The position numbers and the translations under genes were made by a program. 64,000 nt of DNA. Source: Pedobacter sp. PLR. GTDB taxonomy: Bacteria; Bacteroidota; Bacteroidia; Sphingobacteriales; Sphingobacteriaceae. The stretch lies in NCBI RefSeq assembly GCF_026239675.1, contig NZ_JAPIVQ010000003.1, forward strand, positions 620,001 to 684,000, given 5' to 3'. This document shows positions 34,568-45,300 of this stretch, piece by piece (position 1 is the stretch's first letter; each line of letters begins with the position of its first letter). The notes beneath the pieces were generated by a model, which was not told the DNA's origin, ran no database searches, and worked only from the letters and a program-made list of their open reading frames with translations.

Positions 34568-34898
34568 GTTCGTATTCTTTTAAAACTAAAGGTACCACCT
34601 AATTTAATAAAACCAGATATTTCCTTTCCTAAAGATATTCGCTTTTAGGATTGGCTTATTGGAGGATTAAGCTATGAATTCTGCTGTCTTCTTTTAGTCA
34701 AAGCGGGTATAATTTGACTAATTATTCTCTATTTAGTTGTGAAATTCAAAACCATAAAAAAAACATACAGCTCTTTGCATGAGAATCCTATCAAGTTTAT
34801 AATTAGTCAATATTGTATGTTTTTGTAAAAAATATAATACAATCAGCTAATAATTAATTAATATTGGCGTATAAACTAAACCTATTATCCATTCATCA
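34568..34898. other. 331-bp divergent regulatory region between MFS and sigma genes
   Basis: AT-rich. It contains a 9-bp inverted repeat (listed separately) and a further half-site TTAGTCAA at 34803-34810. No TAnnTTTG element with a matching -33 was found; TATAATTTG overlaps the inverted repeat. Confidence 0.5.
34694..34721. promoter_or_regulatory. candidate operator, 9-bp inverted repeat
   Basis: TTAGTCAAA and TTTGACTAA flank a 10-nt spacer, a perfect inverted repeat with the centre-to-centre spacing of a dimeric regulator site. A third near-copy of the half-site lies about 90 bp downstream, toward the sigma gene. The protein that binds is unknown. Confidence 0.5.
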
Positions 34899-35495
34899 AT
34901 GACCTCCTACCAGGACCTTTCAGATAGCGATCTGGCAGAACGACTCCATTTGGGAGATCACCGGGCTTTTGCGGAGATCTATGAACGTTTTTTTGGGTTA
35001 TTGTACAAGCATGCATTCAACCGTTTTCGTGACCAGGAACAGGCAAAAGATGTCGTTCATGAGTTGTTTGAAGACTTATGGTTAAAAAGAGAGGTCATGA
35101 CTATCGACAGAAACCTTTCCAATTACCTCTATACTGCTACCAGAAATAAAATATTAAAAATCATTGCCCATCAAAATGTGGTGACCGCTTATGCTGCAAA
35201 ACAAGTGGTCACGATCCTGCCTGGGGAAGGACTTACAGATCACAGAGTGAGGGAGCGTCAGCTGGCCGAACTCATCGAGAAAGAAGTCCAGTCTTTGCCA
35301 CCAAAAATGAAAGTGGCATTCGAACTCAGCAGAAAACATAATTATACCTATAAAGAAATCGCTGAAAAGATGGACATCACTGAGCAATCTGTGCGCAGTC
35401 ATGTGAAAAATGCACTTAAAATTTTGAGAGTTAAATTCGGTTTACTGATCTATTTAGTGATAGTTTTTTCCTATTCCCATTTTTTTGATAAATAA
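34899..35495 (+). CDS. ECF RNA polymerase sigma factor of the SusC/SusD-linked type
   Basis: The 198-residue protein has sigma region 2 (about 25-85, with HAFNRFRDQEQAKDVVHELF and EDLWLKRE). Sigma region 4 (about 120-170) contains YTYKEIAEKMDITEQSVRSH, a helix-turn-helix. A short hydrophobic tail (about 180-192) is typical of this Bacteroidota group. It would direct transcription of the SusC/SusD genes when released from FecR. The order sigma, anti-sigma, SusC, SusD is the standard trans-envelope signalling locus. Confidence 0.93.
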   Translation: MTSYQDLSDSDLAERLHLGDHRAFAEIYERFFGLLYKHAFNRFRDQEQAKDVVHELFEDLWLKREVMTIDRNLSNYLYTATRNKILKIIAHQNVVTAYAAKQVVTILPGEGLTDHRVRERQLAELIEKEVQSLPPKMKVAFELSRKHNYTYKEIAEKMDITEQSVRSHVKNALKILRVKFGLLIYLVIVFSYSHFFDK

Positions 35496-35573
35496 TCAAA
35501 AAAAAATTACCCCCATCCCCCCTGTATTAAAGGTCTATAGTTTAGGAAGCTCAGAAAAGGCTTTTTAGAACTT

Positions 35574-36725
35574 ATGCAAAAAAAAGCTGATCTGAATGAT
35601 TTACTTCACAAATACCATAACGGCACCTGTAATGCGGAAGAATTGGCATTGCTGGAAACCTGGTATGCACAGGATATTCCATCAGATCATGAAATCGCTG
35701 AAGAAGAACTGGTCAAAGCGAGGACTCAGGTCTGGCAGAATCTAAAAACCAGTTTAAATTTCAACAGGGATACCTTCCGTTTGTGGACAAGAATTTCCAC
35801 TGCGGCTATTTTATTCATCAGCTTCTCCGTTGGCATCCTCCTTTATTTTAAACAGGATGCCGGGAAAACCAAAAATGATACAGCAACTAAGTTCGCGAAA
35901 AACGATATTCCTCCTGGTGGAAATAAAGCTTATTTAACCCTGGCAGATGGCAAAAAGATTACTTTAACAGACGCCGGAATAGGGACTTTAGCCGAAGAAT
36001 CGGGCATAGAAATCAGCAAAAATTCGGAAGGGCATATCATTTATAAAATAGCTGACCAGGAAGGGAATTCCAAAGGCGCTTTAACGGCAATGAATAGCAT
36101 TGAAACCCCGAAAGGTGGACAGTATCAGGTCTTCTTGCCGGATGGTACAAAAGTCTGGTTAAATGCAGCATCAAGGCTTACTTATCCGGTGTCCTTTATA
36201 AACAGGGACAGGACGGTGGAATTAGCAGGGGAGGCTTATTTTGAAGTAGCTAAAGATACAGCGCATCCTTTCAAAGTAAAGAGCTCCGGACAAGAAGTAG
36301 AAGTTTTAGGAACACATTTTAATGTCAATGCTTATAAAGATGAGCCCGGGATACGGACAAGTCTGATGGAAGGAATGGTGAAAGTTTCTTCAGGATCCGG
36401 GTCAGCAAACGGAATACTGCTTAAACCAGGGCAGCAAAGTACCGTTACCGGAAAGGATATTCAGGTAGTAAACGTAAATATGGATGATGTGCTGGACTGG
36501 AAAAACGGAAACTTTGTCTTTAATGATGAAGACCTCCAAAGTATATTACGAAAAGTAGCCAGATGGTATGACGTAGAAATTGTGTACGAAGTTAATCCTT
36601 CAGAGGTTTCTCTGCTCGGCGTAGTTTCCCGCAGTAAAAATGTCTCCGCGATATTGGATGCGATTGAACAAACAGAACAAGTTCATTTTAGGATCGAAGG
36701 AAGGAGGATCATTGTGATGAAATAA
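35574..36725 (+). CDS. FecR-type anti-sigma factor
   Basis: The 383-residue protein has a cytoplasmic N-terminal domain that binds the sigma factor (about 1-70, DLLHKYHNGTCNAEELALLE). One membrane helix (about 73-92) and a periplasmic FecR domain (about 175-280, with IETPKGGQYQVFLPDGTKVW and LAGEAYFEVAKD) follow, then a C-terminal STN-like contact region. It relays a signal from the loaded SusC receptor to the sigma factor. The gene lies 78 bases after the sigma gene. Confidence 0.93.
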   Translation: MQKKADLNDLLHKYHNGTCNAEELALLETWYAQDIPSDHEIAEEELVKARTQVWQNLKTSLNFNRDTFRLWTRISTAAILFISFSVGILLYFKQDAGKTKNDTATKFAKNDIPPGGNKAYLTLADGKKITLTDAGIGTLAEESGIEISKNSEGHIIYKIADQEGNSKGALTAMNSIETPKGGQYQVFLPDGTKVWLNAASRLTYPVSFINRDRTVELAGEAYFEVAKDTAHPFKVKSSGQEVEVLGTHFNVNAYKDEPGIRTSLMEGMVKVSSGSGSANGILLKPGQQSTVTGKDIQVVNVNMDDVLDWKNGNFVFNDEDLQSILRKVARWYDVEIVYEVNPSEVSLLGVVSRSKNVSAILDAIEQTEQVHFRIEGRRIIVMK

Positions 36726-36757
36726 TGCTACTTAACATCATAGGGATCCCACAAAAA

Positions 36758-36785
36758 AGCCGTTGTGCTACCAACACAAACGGCT
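36758..36785 (+). terminator. hairpin between FecR and SusC genes, possible attenuator
   Basis: AGCCGTT pairs with AACGGCT, extended by GTG/CAC past a one-base bulge. There is no T run directly after it, so it may reduce rather than end transcription, or separate regulator from receptor expression. Confidence 0.45.
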
Positions 36786-36870
36786 CCGATAATTAATTAT
36801 CTTTTTGTTCGGGACAACCCATCTTATTGCGAAAAACAACTCAATCAATTAAACCCAAACAATCAAATAT

Positions 36871-39800
36871 ATGATTATTTACCATCTTTTTAGGGGTAAG
36901 CCGTCGGCGTATATACCTATTCAATTCATAAGAATTATGAAGCTGATTATCATTTTAATGTCTATAGGGATACTTCATGTAAGTGCCAGTGGATATGCTC
37001 AGCGCATTACCTTGTCTGAGAAAAACGCCTCTCTCGAAAAAATTATTAATAAAATAAGAACACAATCCGGTTATGACTTTCTGGGTAATACCAAACTGAT
37101 CCGTACTGCAAAGCCTATTGACATCAATGTGAAAGGCTCTACGCTGGAAGAAGTGCTTCGCATTTGTTTTGCCAATCAGGATCTGACCTATGCTGTGAAT
37201 AACAATATCGTGGTGATCAGAAAGAAAGCTGAAACTGAACCAGCAGCTGCCATTGTCGCAATTGATGTGCATGGCCGCGTAGTGGATGAAAAAGGACTTC
37301 CTTTGGGAGGTGCTTCTGTGAAACTTAAATCCGGTGCTAAAGGCGCAGGTACTGATGCTACAGGAAGTTTTGTGCTTAAAAATGTAGACAGAGGAGCCAT
37401 TTTGGTAGTTTCTTACCTGGGTTATGTTTCAAAAGAAGTGAAAGCAATTGAAAATCTTGGCGATATTAAACTGGATGAAGATGCAAAAGCATTGAATGAT
37501 GTAGTCATCAATGTAGCTTATGGAACTTCAAAGAAATCTGCTTTTACAGGCGCTGTTGCCAGTATAAATGCGGGAGATCTGGCCGAAAGACCGGTAACCA
37601 ATGTGTTGACCGCATTAGCAGGAGCTGCACCGGGTATCCAGGTAAATGCCGGAACAGGACAGCCAGGTGCTGGCCCTTCCATCCGTTTGCGTGGTTTTGG
37701 ATCCATCAATGCTTCTAATGATCCATTATATGTAGTGGACGGTATCCAGTATGATGGAAACATCGGAAGTATTAATCCGGAAGATATCGAAAGTATCAGT
37801 GTCCTGAAAGATGCTGCATCATCGGCCCTTTATGGTTCCAGTGCTGCAAATGGTGTGATCCTGATCACCACTAAAAAAGGTAGAGCAAATAAAGAACAGC
37901 TGACTTTCAGAGCATTGCAGGGAATGACCTCCAGAGGTATTCCTGAATATGAAACCGTAGATGCTTATCAGTATTATCCTTTAGCATGGCAGGCTTACAG
38001 AAACAGTTTAGTGTACCCGACAACCGGAACAGGATTGCCTCTTGCTACGGCCAATACCATGGCTACAAATGATATCAAAGCGTTGTTGTCGAATAACCCT
38101 TTTAACGTTCCTGATAAGACAATTGTAGGCACAGATGGTTTATTAAACCCAAATGCACAATTGAAATATCCAGGAGATCTGGATTGGTTAGATGGTTTGC
38201 AGAGAAATGGAATAAGATCAGATTACAGCATGGCTGTGAGTGGTGGTTCTGAGAAATCTGATTACTATGTTTCCCTGGGTTACCTGAATGAGAAAGGATA
38301 TATTATCCGTTCTGATTATAACAGAATCAGTGGTAGAATCAATGTGAACTCTAAGCCATTAACCTGGTTTAAAACAGGATTGAACATTTCCGGTAATATC
38401 ATCAAGTCTAATCAGGCTGATGCAGAGACTTCCGGCAGTATTGTAAACCCTTTTAACTTCTCCAGAAGTATCGGACCAATTTACCCGGTGTATGCGCATG
38501 ATCCTACAACAGGAGACTTTATTTTAGATGCTAAAGGTCAGAAGATTTATGATACCGGTGGTTTACAAGCTACCTTAGGTATTCCTAACAGACCTTCAGG
38601 AGCACTCCCGGGTCGTCATATTCTACAGGAAACTTTGCTGAATACTACACAAATCAAAAGAAATGTATTGGGTGCAAGGACTTATGGAGAAATCACCTTT
38701 CTGAAAGATTTTAAGTTCACGACTAACCTTGGGGTAGATGTAAACAATTATTTCTTCAATGATTACCAGAATAAAATTGTGGGTGATGGTGCGCCGAATG
38801 GCAGAGCAAGAAATACTTCCAGCACCACGACTTCTTATACGATTGAGCAGTTATTGAACTATACTAAAAAAATTGATAACCATAATTTTGGTGTCTTATT
38901 GGGTCATAACAACTATAGTTATAGCTACAAGTATTTAACAGGGGCAAGAAACGGTCAGATTCTGGATGGTAACACCGAACTGATTAATTTTGCCACTACC
39001 ACAGACCTGAGTTCTTTTACTGATACTTATAAAAAAGAGGCCTTTTTTGCCAGATTGAATTACGATTATGATTCGAAATATATTTTATCAGGTTCCTTTA
39101 GAACGGATGGTTCTTCTAAATGGCTTCCTGGAAATAGATGGGGTAATTTTTATGCCATCGGCGGCGCCTGGCTTGCCAGTCAGGAAGACTTCCTGAAAGA
39201 TGTAAGTTGGTTGTCTTATTTAAAAGTAAGGTCTTCTTACGGTTCATTAGGTAATGACGGATTGGATTCTTTATATCCATCAGGAAACTTCTATAGATTG
39301 GGTTATAATAATGGTGCTGAACCAGGTATCCTACTGGCTAACGTTGCAGATCCTGGCTTGACCTGGGAAACCAACACACAGGTTGATGCAGCGGTTGAAT
39401 TTGGCTTTTTCGGAAACAGATTACGCGGTTCATTTGAAGTGTTCGACAGACGTTCTACAGATTTATTGTTTAGAGTGCCCCTGGCGCTGTCTAGCGGTAT
39501 CGGTATCGGAAATGGAGCAACATACGACAGTACTATTTCCCAGAATATCGGAAAGATGAGCAATAAAGGTATTGAGATTCAACTTGGTGGAGATCTGGTG
39601 AAAACTCAGGATTTTAACTGGGCACTGAATGTAAACTGGACGATGATCCGTAATAAGATCAACAAAATGCCAGACAATGTGCCAACATTTATTGATGGTA
39701 CAAAACAATTGGCTGAAGGTGTTTCCCGTTATCAATTCTGGTTACGTCAATGGGCGGGTGTAGATCCAGGTGATGGTTCTAGTTTATACCTGATCAATCC

Positions 39801-40383
39801 TTTAAGTCCTCTTGCTCCAGCGGATCTTAGAACGGTTAACGGTCAGGATTATACGACCAATACCAATAACGCATTATTTGCTTATTCAGGAACTTCATTG
39901 CCCGATTTTGATGGTAGTTTCACCAATACCTTCCGTTATAAAAGATGGTCACTTTCCGTACAAATGAACTATGGTGTAGGTGGAAAATCATTCGACGCTA
40001 ACTATCAGGGACTGATGTCTTACAGTTCTTACGGAGGTTCCTTACATGTGGATGCTATGAAAAGCTGGCAACAAGTTGGAGATAATTCTAGTACCCCAAG
40101 ATTGGATGTTGGTAGATCTGCATTAAGTAATGCGACTTCAACACGCTTCCTGATCGATGCTTCTTACCTGGATCTGCGTTCAGTAAACTTAAGTTATGCA
40201 GTGCCACCAACATTTATTAAACGTGTTGGATTAAGCAATCTTAATGTATTTGCTTCTGGTGAGAACCTTGTTCTTTGGTCTAAACGTAAAGGATTTGACC
40301 CAAGACAGAACTTTAACGGTACAAACTCTAATGTTTACACGCCGTCGAGAGTACTGAGTTTAGGATTAAGTGCAACATTTTAA
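36871..40383 (+). CDS. SusC/RagA-family TonB-linked outer-membrane protein with STN domain
   Basis: The 1170-residue protein has an N-terminal signal sequence; translation could start at 36871 or at the ATG at 36937. A STN domain (about 45-110, with SLEKIINKIRTQSGYDFLGN) contacts FecR. A carboxypeptidase-regulatory domain (about 130-205) and the plug (about 215-330) follow. The plug has the SusC signatures IRLRGFGSINASNDPLYVVD and SSALYGSSAANGVILITT. The barrel ends LSLGLSATF. It imports oligosaccharides or peptides together with its SusD partner. The longer start is kept because long, basic N-termini are common in STN-type SusC proteins. Confidence 0.95.
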   Translation: MIIYHLFRGKPSAYIPIQFIRIMKLIIILMSIGILHVSASGYAQRITLSEKNASLEKIINKIRTQSGYDFLGNTKLIRTAKPIDINVKGSTLEEVLRICFANQDLTYAVNNNIVVIRKKAETEPAAAIVAIDVHGRVVDEKGLPLGGASVKLKSGAKGAGTDATGSFVLKNVDRGAILVVSYLGYVSKEVKAIENLGDIKLDEDAKALNDVVINVAYGTSKKSAFTGAVASINAGDLAERPVTNVLTALAGAAPGIQVNAGTGQPGAGPSIRLRGFGSINASNDPLYVVDGIQYDGNIGSINPEDIESISVLKDAASSALYGSSAANGVILITTKKGRANKEQLTFRALQGMTSRGIPEYETVDAYQYYPLAWQAYRNSLVYPTTGTGLPLATANTMATNDIKALLSNNPFNVPDKTIVGTDGLLNPNAQLKYPGDLDWLDGLQRNGIRSDYSMAVSGGSEKSDYYVSLGYLNEKGYIIRSDYNRISGRINVNSKPLTWFKTGLNISGNIIKSNQADAETSGSIVNPFNFSRSIGPIYPVYAHDPTTGDFILDAKGQKIYDTGGLQATLGIPNRPSGALPGRHILQETLLNTTQIKRNVLGARTYGEITFLKDFKFTTNLGVDVNNYFFNDYQNKIVGDGAPNGRARNTSSTTTSYTIEQLLNYTKKIDNHNFGVLLGHNNYSYSYKYLTGARNGQILDGNTELINFATTTDLSSFTDTYKKEAFFARLNYDYDSKYILSGSFRTDGSSKWLPGNRWGNFYAIGGAWLASQEDFLKDVSWLSYLKVRSSYGSLGNDGLDSLYPSGNFYRLGYNNGAEPGILLANVADPGLTWETNTQVDAAVEFGFFGNRLRGSFEVFDRRSTDLLFRVPLALSSGIGIGNGATYDSTISQNIGKMSNKGIEIQLGGDLVKTQDFNWALNVNWTMIRNKINKMPDNVPTFIDGTKQLAEGVSRYQFWLRQWAGVDPGDGSSLYLINPLSPLAPADLRTVNGQDYTTNTNNALFAYSGTSLPDFDGSFTNTFRYKRWSLSVQMNYGVGGKSFDANYQGLMSYSSYGGSLHVDAMKSWQQVGDNSSTPRLDVGRSALSNATSTRFLIDASYLDLRSVNLSYAVPPTFIKRVGLSNLNVFASGENLVLWSKRKGFDPRQNFNGTNSNVYTPSRVLSLGLSATF

Positions 40384-40395
40384 AATAAGACAAAT

Positions 40396-41889
40396 ATGAA
40401 AAATCTACACAAACTATATTTACCATTGGGCGTGCTCATTTTGTCCTTTGGCTCCTGTAAAAAAGAATATTTAGATGTTCAACCAACAAACCTGGTTGAT
40501 ACCAAAGCGGTTTTTATCACCACTGCAAATGCGATGTCTGCCCTAAACGGGATCCACAGATCACTGTATATTCAATATTCCAGACAGGAAGAAGGTGGAC
40601 AGGGTTCGGTGAATCTGAATGTTGATTATATGGGGAACGACCTGGTTAATTCAGTCAGCACAACTGCCCATAACGTTTATAAATGGGTGTCGCATAAAAA
40701 TGCAACCAATGGTACTAATAACTACTTCTATACCTTCTATTACAGGATCATAGAGAATGCCAATATGATCATTGATGGTATCGATGCAGCTGATGGAACA
40801 GAGGCAACTAAAAAACTGATCAAAGGTGAAGCTTTAGCTTATCGTGCCTGGGCACATTTTGTGCTGGTACAGACTTTTGGAAAACGTTATGACAAAGGAG
40901 CTGCCAATACGCAAGCAGGAATACCAATCAAAATCAGTTCTATTCTAGATGCCGGTTTACCGAGATCCTCTGTAGAAGAGGTATACAAGCAGATTAATGC
41001 AGATCTTGATGCTTCAATTTTACTATTGACCGGCGCAACAGCAAGAACTGCCAAATCACACCTGGATCTTAGTGTGGCTAAAGGCTTGAAAGCCAGAGTG
41101 GCCTTAACGCAAGGTTTATGGGCGGTTGCTGCTCAAAATGCAGCAGAAGCCAGACCGGGATATACCTTAATGAGCAATGCTGATTACCTGAAAGGCTTTA
41201 ACAGCCTGAGCAATTCGGAGTGGATGTGGGGTAGCGCACAACAAGAAGATCAGACTACTTTTTTCTATTCTTTCTTTGCTTACATGGGAACTTATGCTTC
41301 CACTGCAAACAGAAGTAATCCGAAACGTATCAATTCGGCATTATATACTAAAATTGCCGCAACAGATGTACGTAAAGGCCTTTGGGATCCAACAGGAACA
41401 AATACAGCTTTCCCGATCCCTGCTCAAGGAATCAGATCTACTTATATGCAACGTAAATTTACCAATGCCGGAACTACAAGTATCGGAGATGTGGTGAATA
41501 TGAGGGTAGCAGAAATGTACCTGATCGAAGCGGAAGCAAAAGCGCATTTAGCAGTAGAAGGCAATGCCGGAGAAAATATCAATGCACAAAATGCTTTGTT
41601 TACTTTGGCTAAAAACCGTGATGCTTCTTATGTATTGTCTACAAATACAGGTGCTGCGCTATTGAATGAAATCCTTATTCAAAGAAGAGTGGAGCTTTGG
41701 GGAGAAGGATTTGGTTTCTTCGACCTGAAACGTCTGAATTTACCAGTAGACAGAACCGGTGGAAATGCAACACTCGCAATTAGTGGTGTGTTAACCGTTC
41801 CTGCTGGTGGAAATGAATGGCAATGGTCTATTCCTCAGGCAGAAATCGATGCCAATAAAGCAATCGGTCCTGCCGGACAAAATCCATAG
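40396..41889 (+). CDS. SusD/RagB-family surface lipoprotein
   Basis: The 497-residue protein has a lipobox FGSC with Cys21 followed by KK, consistent with outer-membrane lipidation. The SusD fold is seen in KEYLDVQPTNLVDTKAVF near the start, FYYRIIENANMIIDGID, GEALAYRAWAHFVLVQTFG (TPR-like helices) and the C-terminal VELWGEGFGFFDLKRLN. It caps the SusC barrel and binds ligand at the cell surface. It is 12 bases after susC. No glycoside hydrolase, protease or sulfatase follows, so the substrate cannot be inferred from neighbours. Confidence 0.95.
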   Translation: MKNLHKLYLPLGVLILSFGSCKKEYLDVQPTNLVDTKAVFITTANAMSALNGIHRSLYIQYSRQEEGGQGSVNLNVDYMGNDLVNSVSTTAHNVYKWVSHKNATNGTNNYFYTFYYRIIENANMIIDGIDAADGTEATKKLIKGEALAYRAWAHFVLVQTFGKRYDKGAANTQAGIPIKISSILDAGLPRSSVEEVYKQINADLDASILLLTGATARTAKSHLDLSVAKGLKARVALTQGLWAVAAQNAAEARPGYTLMSNADYLKGFNSLSNSEWMWGSAQQEDQTTFFYSFFAYMGTYASTANRSNPKRINSALYTKIAATDVRKGLWDPTGTNTAFPIPAQGIRSTYMQRKFTNAGTTSIGDVVNMRVAEMYLIEAEAKAHLAVEGNAGENINAQNALFTLAKNRDASYVLSTNTGAALLNEILIQRRVELWGEGFGFFDLKRLNLPVDRTGGNATLAISGVLTVPAGGNEWQWSIPQAEIDANKAIGPAGQNP

Positions 41890-41910
41890 TTAACCCTATA
41901 TTTTTTAAAA

Positions 41911-41946
41911 AAGGCTGCCCTCTGCAAAGAGAAGGCAGCCTTTTTT
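41911..41946 (+). terminator. terminator of the SusC/SusD operon
   Basis: AAGGCTGCC pairs with GGCAGCCTT, with CTCT/AGAG pairing inside the 14-nt loop, and a T run follows. It lies 22 bases after the susD stop. Confidence 0.9.
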
Positions 41947-42336
41947 ATGTCGCCATGTTTTCGGGATATTGTGCTGATGAGTTCGGGAGGTCTGTGTTGT
42001 TATGCTGTAGTTGATGCTTTTCTGCCGCGTGATTGTAAGTGCATCTGGCCCCGTCAAGGCCCCGCCAACCAAGGGCCAACACCCCGTTAAGGCCAGGGAA
42101 GATAAGACCGCAATACGAAGACAATTTAGCAAGAGGCTGAAGGGATTTTGTCCTCGTATTCTAGCCAAAAATGCATTTTTTTTTGTTTAGGTGCCAGGAT
42201 ATAAAAACAGAGATTAACCAGACAACAGGATAAACAGGCAAGCCATCGATACCGCGAAAAAGATCAGATCAGGGTCATATCTGAGGCAATTTACCTGTTT
42301 TTAACCAATGATTGTTGTTATTTTAGTCTTTTTCAA

Positions 42337-42368
42337 TTGCATCATTATTACTTTTTAAAGTATCTTTG
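42337..42368 (+). promoter_or_regulatory. purL promoter
   Basis: TTG, 21 nt, then TATCTTTG. The -7 element ends nine bases before the first purL ATG (42378) and 15 before the next (42384), so the leader must be very short. Confidence 0.7.
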
Positions 42369-42377
42369 CAGGACTTT

Positions 42378-45300
42378 ATGAATATGATCTCTTTCTTCGA
42401 AACCCCATCTGCCAAGATTTATGTCTTGCAAGTAAACCGGAGCCTTACACCAGCTGATATTTCAAAATTAAGTTGGCTGTTTGGAGGCGCAAAAGTTAAA
42501 ACCGAAACTTCCTTAAGTGGTTTCTTTGTAGGCCCAAGGGCAGCAATGGTGACTCCATGGAGCACGAATGCGGTAGAGATAACCCAAAATATGGACCTTC
42601 ATGGTATCGTTCGTATCGAGGAGTTTGAAACGGTAACTGCTGACGCTTCGGATTTTGATCACATGTTGTTTCAAAAATATGAAGGACTAGGTCAGGATGT
42701 ATTTACCACTAACGTTCAGCCAGAATCAATCCTGGAAATCTCTGACATCGCTGCTTATAACAAGCAGGAAGGATTGTCATTGAGCGACGAAGAAGTAAAT
42801 TACCTAAACCAGTTAGCTGAAAACCTTGGTCGTAAGTTAACCGATTCAGAAGTATTTGGTTTCTCTCAGGTAAACTCTGAGCACTGTCGCCATAAAATCT
42901 TCAACGGAAGATTTGTAATCGACGGAGAAGAAAAACCCTATTCTCTATTCAAAATGATTCGTCATACCTCAGAAGCACATCCTAACGGAATTGTTTCTGC
43001 TTATAAAGATAACGTTGCCTTCGTAAAAGGTCCGGTAGTACAGCAATTCGCTCCGAAAAGAGCAGATGTGCCTGATTATTACCAGGTAAAAGATTTTGAA
43101 TCTGTAATTTCAATTAAAGCGGAAACGCATAACTTCCCGACTACAGTTGAGCCTTTTAATGGTGCAGCTACTGGTGCAGGTGGTGAAATCAGAGACAGAC
43201 TGGCAGGCGGACAAGGTTCATTGCCTCTTGCAGGTACTGCAGTATATATGACTGCCTTGTCGAGATTAGAAGAAAACCGCCCATGGGAAGCTGGTGTTGA
43301 CGAAAGAAAATGGTTGTACCAAACGCCAATGGATATCCTGATCAAAGCCTCTAACGGTGCTTCAGATTTTGGTAATAAATTCGGACAACCGCTAATCACC
43401 GGTTCTGTGCTTACTTTCGAGCATGAAGAAGAAGGTAGAAGATTAGGTTTCGATAAAGTGATCATGCTTGCAGGTGGCGTAGGCTACGGTAAAGCAGATC
43501 AGGCCTTAAAACATAAACCAGCTACAGGAGACAAAATTGTGATCCTTGGTGGTGAGAACTACCGTATTGGTATGGGTGGTGCTGCGGTATCTTCCGCAGA
43601 TACCGGCGCATTAGGTTCGAGCATCGAGCTGAATGCCATCCAACGTTCTAACCCGGAAATGCAGAAAAGAGCGGCTAATACCGTTCGTGGTATGGTAGAA
43701 AGCGATGTTAACGCAATCGTTTCTATTCATGATCATGGAGCTGGTGGTCACTTAAACTGTCTTTCTGAATTAGTAGAAGAAACTGGTGGATTGATCGACC
43801 TGGATAAACTTCCGGTTGGAGATCCTACGCTTTCAGCTAAAGAAATCATCGGAAACGAGTCTCAGGAACGTATGGGATTGGTTATCGGCGCAGACAGCAT
43901 CGATATTTTACATAAAATTGCAGACCGTGAACGTAGCCCAATGTATACCGTTGGTGAAGTGACCGGTGATCACCGTTTTACTTTCGCTTCTAAAGCTACT
44001 GGCTTAAAACCAATGGATCTGGAATTGAAAGACATGTTTGGCAGCTCGCCAAAGGTGGTGATGGAAGATAAAACTATCGACAGGAAATACGAACCTGTTA
44101 CTTATGATATCAATAAATTAGATACCTACCTTGAGCAGGTATTACAATTGGAAGCTGTAGCGTCTAAAGACTGGTTAACAAATAAAGTTGACCGTTGTGT
44201 AGGTGGTAAAGTTGCCAAACAACAATGTGCTGGTCCATTACAATTGCCATTAAACAACTGTGGTGTAATGGCGCTGGATTATCAGGGAAAAGATGGTATC
44301 GCGACTTCAATTGGTCACGCACCAATCTCTGCTTTGATTGATCCTGCAGCGGGTAGCCGTAACGCTATTGCTGAGTCTCTTTCCAACATCGTTTGGGCAC
44401 CGTTAAAAGATGGATTAGACAGCGTTTCGCTTTCTGCCAACTGGATGTGGGCTTGTAAAAACGAAGGTGAAGATGCCCGTTTATATGAAGCGGTTAAAGC
44501 ATGTTCGGAATTTGCCATTGAACTAGGGGTTAACATTCCTACAGGTAAGGATTCCTTATCGATGAAACAGAAATACCCTGATGGAGAAGTAATCGCTCCG
44601 GGAACGGTGATCATTTCTGCCGGTGGTCATTGTGATGACATTACCGCAGTAGTAGAGCCTGTTCTTCAGAAAAACGGTGGTTCTATCTATTACATCAACC
44701 TTTCAAATGATACTTATAAATTAGGTGGATCTTCTTTCGCGCAGATCATGAACAAAATTGGTCATGAAACTCCGGATGTAACAGATGCTGCTCAGTTTAA
44801 AAACTCATTCAATACCGTTCAACAATTAATTAAAACTGGTAAAATCCAGGCAGGTCACGATATCGGTAGCGGTGGTTTAATCACTACGTTATTGGAACTT
44901 TGCTTTGCAGACAGAGACCTTGGTGCAGCCATCGATCTTTCTGAATTGAGTAATGATGACCTGATTAAAGTGTTGTTCGCAGAAAATATTGGTATCGTAT
45001 TCCAGGCTGATCCATCTGTAGAAGGATTATTAGCAGAAGCTGGTGTTGCTTACCATAAAATTGGTATCGTGAAATCTGAGCCGGTATTAACGGTTAAGAA
45101 TGCAACAAGCAGCCATAGCTTTGATATTGATCACCTACGTGATGTATGGTTCAAAACTTCTTACTTATTAGATCAGAAACAAGCTGGTCCGGTTAAAGCA
45201 AAGGAACGTTTTGACAACTACAAAAACCATGTATTAAACTATTCTTTCCCATTACAGTTTGATGGTAAAAAAACTTCTTTTGATGCTTCAAAACCAAGAC

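Larger units (their letters stand above)
41890..42377. other. 488-bp region between susD and purL
   Basis: After the terminator there is a locally GC-rich segment (42041-42100). There CTGGCC (42045-42050) can pair with GGCCAG (42091-42096), and AAGGCC and CCCCG motifs repeat between. A smaller hairpin TCAGAT/ATCTGA follows at 42264-42284. The purL promoter closes the region. No credible gene was found. Confidence 0.5.

Noticed and set aside
41905..42168. Minus-strand frame of 87 codons with an apparently lipoprotein-like start
   Set aside because: It runs through the susD terminator hairpin and has no promoter or recognisable family. The GC-rich repeat segment creates the open frame.
42264..42284. 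Sequence before purL that resembles part of a TPP riboswitch on the minus strand (GACCCTGATCTGATC)
   Set aside because: The remaining conserved parts of the aptamer are missing and no gene starts on that strand. It is only a short TCAGAT/ATCTGA hairpin.
42366..42377. TTG start four codons upstream for purL
   Set aside because: The TTG is the end of the TATCTTTG promoter element, so it would not be in the mRNA.
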